From Planctomycetales bacterium (GTDB taxonomy: Bacteria > 4484-113 > JAFGCY01): a DNA stretch of 9,953 bases. Positions 8,673-9,953 of this stretch are shown one piece after another (the stretch's first letter is position 1; every line of letters starts with the position of its first letter). The position numbers and the translations under genes were made by a program. The notes beneath the pieces were generated by a model. That model saw only the letters and a program-made list of their open reading frames with translations, was not told the origin of the DNA and searched no databases. The stretch is from the NCBI GenBank assembly GCA_024645305.1, contig JAHEFU010000097.1, forward strand, positions 1 through 9,953, given 5' to 3'.

Positions 8673-8679
8673 TAGTATA
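8673..8679. promoter_or_regulatory. Symmetric -10 element of the divergent addB / ankyrin promoter
   Basis: The heptamer TAGTATA fits TAnnnTA, so each strand carries a -10-like hexamer: TATACT on the minus strand (8679-8674) and TAGTAT (8673-8678) or TATAGA (8676-8681) on the plus strand. The minus box ends seven bases before the addB GTG. The plus box would start an mRNA near 8685-8688, with AGGA at 8691-8694 seven bases before the GTG at 8702. An alternative plus box, TAGGAT at 8690-8695, would instead make the ankyrin mRNA leaderless. No strong -35 hexamer is seen for either side. Overlapping -10 elements mean the two genes may compete for polymerase. Confidence 0.5.
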
Positions 8680-8701
8680 GACCGGCTGCTAGGATTGCAC
8701 T

Positions 8702-9526
8702 GTGCGCCCGTCCGTCCTGCTGCTTGCCTTGCTCTGCGCCCTGTTCACGGCCTGCGGGACAGCGCATCCGGACAGGCTGGCCGCAGCCATCGAGCAGGGG
8801 GAATTCGAGGAATACACAAAGCTGATCGAACAGCGCAAGGACATCGATGCCCCGCTGGGTGGAGCATGGTACTGGCCCCCCCTGCAGCAGGCCGCCTTCT
8901 ACGGCCAGTCCGCGATCATTGACGATCTGCTGGCGCGCGGCGCGGACATCAACCACGCCAATGGGAGGGACGGCTCCACGCCGCTGCACTCCGCCTGCAA
9001 CCAGCAGGAGGACGCTATCGCCCGGCAGCTGCTGGAGCGTGGGGCGGACATCAACGCCGTGGATGCGCATGGCCGCACACCCCTGCACAATGCTGTGATC
9101 TTCGAGGATGCAGCGCTGGTCGAGCTGCTGCTGGAGCGCGGGGCGGACCCCGACATCGCCGACGAGAACCGCCTGACGGCCCTCCTGATGACGGCGCGGC
9201 GCTTCGAGCCGGGGATGCTCAGCGCCATGCTGGCCCAGGGCGGCGACCCCCTGCAGCGCGGCCTGGACGGGCGCGATGCCCTGCTGAGCGCGGTTGGCAA
9301 CGGGGACCTGGACAGCGTGCGCATCCTGCTGGAGCACGGCGTGCCACTGGCAAGCCGGGACAAGCGCGGTGATGCTCCGCTGCATATCGCCTGCCGTAAT
9401 GGCAACGCTGAACTGGTGGAACTGCTGCTGGCAGCCGGGGCGGATCCGGAGCAGCGCAATGCCGCCGGGAAGCTGCCCCGGGAGCTGGCCGCGCCCTGGC
9501 CGGCTGTGCTGGCGGAGCTGCCCTGA
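8702..9526 (+). CDS. Ankyrin-repeat lipoprotein
   Basis: The 274-residue product starts MRPSVLLLALLCALFTAC, a short lipoprotein signal with lipobox FTAC and Cys18 as the predicted lipidation site, so the protein should be exported and membrane anchored. The rest is about seven ankyrin repeats of some 33 residues. The first (about 24-56) is degenerate; then come 57-89, 90-122, 123-155, 156-188, 189-221 and 222-254, followed by a short cap. Signature pieces are visible: STPLHSA at 92-98, RTPLHNA at 125-131, APLHIA at 225-230, and repeated LLERGAD or LLAAGAD turns. Ankyrin arrays bind proteins; a single-protein role such as scaffold or inhibitor is possible, but the partner is unknown. The start is GTG with AGGA seven bases upstream. 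It is divergent from addB by 35 bp. Exported location argues against direct contact with cytoplasmic AddAB, so the shared promoter region may be compactness only. Confidence 0.9.
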   Translation: MRPSVLLLALLCALFTACGTAHPDRLAAAIEQGEFEEYTKLIEQRKDIDAPLGGAWYWPPLQQAAFYGQSAIIDDLLARGADINHANGRDGSTPLHSACNQQEDAIARQLLERGADINAVDAHGRTPLHNAVIFEDAALVELLLERGADPDIADENRLTALLMTARRFEPGMLSAMLAQGGDPLQRGLDGRDALLSAVGNGDLDSVRILLEHGVPLASRDKRGDAPLHIACRNGNAELVELLLAAGADPEQRNAAGKLPRELAAPWPAVLAELP

Positions 9527-9595
9527 GGCCTGTCCGGGACTGGGCCGAAGAACAGCGGCAGCAAGTGTCACTGTAGATAAGCCCTGCAAATGCAC

Positions 9596-9625
9596 CTGTC
9601 AGGCGCAGCCATTCAAGGTTAAATT
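9596..9625 (+). promoter_or_regulatory. Candidate promoter for the intergenic structured RNA
   Basis: CTGTCA at 9596-9601 matches four of six bases of the -35 consensus, and TAAATT at 9620-9625 (or TTAAAT at 9619-9624) matches four of six of the -10 consensus, with 18 or 17 bp between. The -10 lies in the most AT-rich part of the gap. Transcription would start near 9632 and run into the terminator at 9774-9802 without passing through any gene. The match is moderate, so this is a candidate only. Confidence 0.4.
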
Positions 9626-9631
9626 CTGATT

Positions 9632-9802
9632 GTCAGAGGGGCAGCGCACCCATTAGTGTACGGCCCGGGGTGCTCTCCCGTCTGGCAACGGCCCGCCTGG
9701 CTGAGGTGGGTCGTAAACGGTATATCCCATACCCATCCCAGCCGCTGCCAGCAGCGTGGAATGGCCGGAAACGGCTGCTCCCGGGCAGCGGTTTTTTCTT
9801 TT
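9632..9802 (+). ncRNA. Candidate structured small RNA of about 165-170 nt
   Basis: The gap between the ankyrin gene and purN holds no convincing ORF but a dense run of possible helices ending in an intrinsic terminator. SL1: GCACCC (9646-9651) with GGGTGC (9668-9673). SL2: CCGT (9678-9681) with ACGG (9688-9691), loop CTGGCA. SL3: 9699-9710 with 9732-9743, twelve positions with one A-C mismatch and one G-U, loop 21 nt. SL4: GCTG (9744-9747) with CAGC (9752-9755), loop CCAG. SL5: GCCG-GAAA-CGGC (9764-9775), a GNRA tetraloop. The SL2 loop is complementary to 9746-9751, so SL2 and SL4 could kiss. GGGGCAGC (9638-9645) can pair with 9774-9781, in competition with the terminator stem. I compared it with TPP and cobalamin riboswitches, SRP RNA and tRNA and found no match; 6S RNA cannot be excluded. 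It could also be the 3' UTR of the ankyrin mRNA. The upstream part, 9527-9595, shows only a weak imperfect hairpin at 9527-9546. Confidence 0.45.
9774..9802 (+). terminator. Rho-independent terminator (plus strand)
   Basis: GCTGC (9774-9778) pairs with GCAGC (9785-9789) around TCCCGG, and the T-rich tail TTTTTTCTTTT runs from 9792 to 9802, two bases after the stem. It ends plus-strand transcription coming from the ankyrin gene or from a small RNA promoter, just before the convergent purN gene. On the minus strand only a short TTT follows the hairpin, so it would be a poor terminator for purN. Confidence 0.8.
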
Positions 9803-9811
9803 CCGGGGAAC

Positions 9812-9953
9812 TCAGGACTGCGTCGGGCCGGGTTCCGTGAACAGCACGCGTTCGGCAATCTGCACCTGGCCCCGGGCATCCACGCTGATCCGGCCTTCAG
9901 CCCAGAGGCTGATCACCAGTGGCAGCAGCTCCCGTTCGGCGGCCCGCACGCGC
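9812..9953 (-). CDS. purN: Phosphoribosylglycinamide formyltransferase, C-terminal 46 residues (cut by right edge)
   Basis: PurN transfers a formyl group from 10-formyltetrahydrofolate to GAR in the third step of de novo purine synthesis, in the cytoplasm. Only the C-terminus is here: it runs RVRAAERELLPLVISLWAEG, then RISVDARGQV, and ends FTEPGPTQS before TGA at 9814-9812. The pattern of Arg-Val, a conserved Glu six residues in, then Leu-Pro-Leu-Val-Ile and an aromatic-Ala-x-Gly-Arg turn matches the last helix and strand of known PurN proteins. The catalytic residues lie outside the window, so activity cannot be judged. It is convergent with the ankyrin gene and the candidate small RNA; the plus-strand terminator lies just ten bases past its stop. 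Confidence 0.82.
   Translation of the reverse strand, partial: RVRAAERELLPLVISLWAEGRISVDARGQVQIAERVLFTEPGPTQS

Noticed and set aside
7594..8922. A 442-codon plus-strand frame spanning the 5' end of addB and the start of the ankyrin gene.
   Set aside because: The translation is Ser and Arg-rich without domains and overlaps two well-supported genes in other frames, which is typical of an antisense shadow.
9527..9546. Imperfect hairpin GGCC-GTC / GAC-GGCC right after the ankyrin stop, as a terminator.
   Set aside because: The stem has an internal loop and no T-run follows, so it does not qualify as an intrinsic terminator.
9662..9762. Resemblance to a TPP riboswitch: GGGGTGC, GGCTGAG, ATACCC and CCAGC...GCGTGGAA occur in the right order.
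   Set aside because: The essential core around CCTGATCTGG and its hairpin with CCAG is missing, spacing is wrong, and no thiamine gene or any plus-strand gene follows.
9619..9879. An 86-codon minus-strand frame running from within purN across the intergenic region.
   Set aside because: It overlaps the purN C-terminus in another frame and crosses the terminator; the translation shows no domain.

Overview
The window reads as a GC-rich, tightly packed bacterial chromosome segment. It has six protein-coding genes (two cut by the window edges) and one intergenic stretch that looks like a small structured RNA. Two products carry lipoprotein signal sequences, which suggests a Gram-negative-type (diderm) envelope. 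The AddAB enzyme, with an Fe-S cysteine set in AddB, occurs in several phyla, so I cannot name the lineage with confidence. I see no transposon, phage gene, CRISPR array, tRNA or rRNA.

Layout, left to right. A small lipoprotein gene (minus, cut at the left edge), then a MacB/FtsX-type ABC transporter permease (minus, 288-1496). Then addA (minus, 1547-5299) and addB (minus, 5292-8666), which overlap by 8 bp and are transcribed addB then addA. Across only 35 bp from addB is a divergent gene for an ankyrin-repeat lipoprotein (plus, 8702-9526). A 285-bp intergenic region follows, with a promoter-like sequence, several stem-loops and a clear plus-strand intrinsic terminator. Last is the 3' end of purN (minus, cut at the right edge).

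How the genes work together. AddB and AddA form one complex, the helicase-nuclease that resects double-strand breaks for RecA-dependent repair. Both nuclease sites, the AddA helicase motifs and the AddB Fe-S cysteines all look intact. addA has a strong Shine-Dalgarno sequence inside the end of addB, so the two are probably translationally coupled. The permease and small lipoprotein lie downstream on the same strand, but each has its own AT-rich -10-like box just before its start, so they may be transcribed separately. Nothing ties them functionally to repair. The ankyrin lipoprotein shares a very compact divergent promoter with addB.

Most of the window is ordinary housekeeping DNA. The parts most worth a second look are the candidate structured RNA at about 9632-9802, the symmetric -10 element between addB and the ankyrin gene, and the recurring -10 boxes almost touching start codons, which suggests leaderless or near-leaderless mRNAs.
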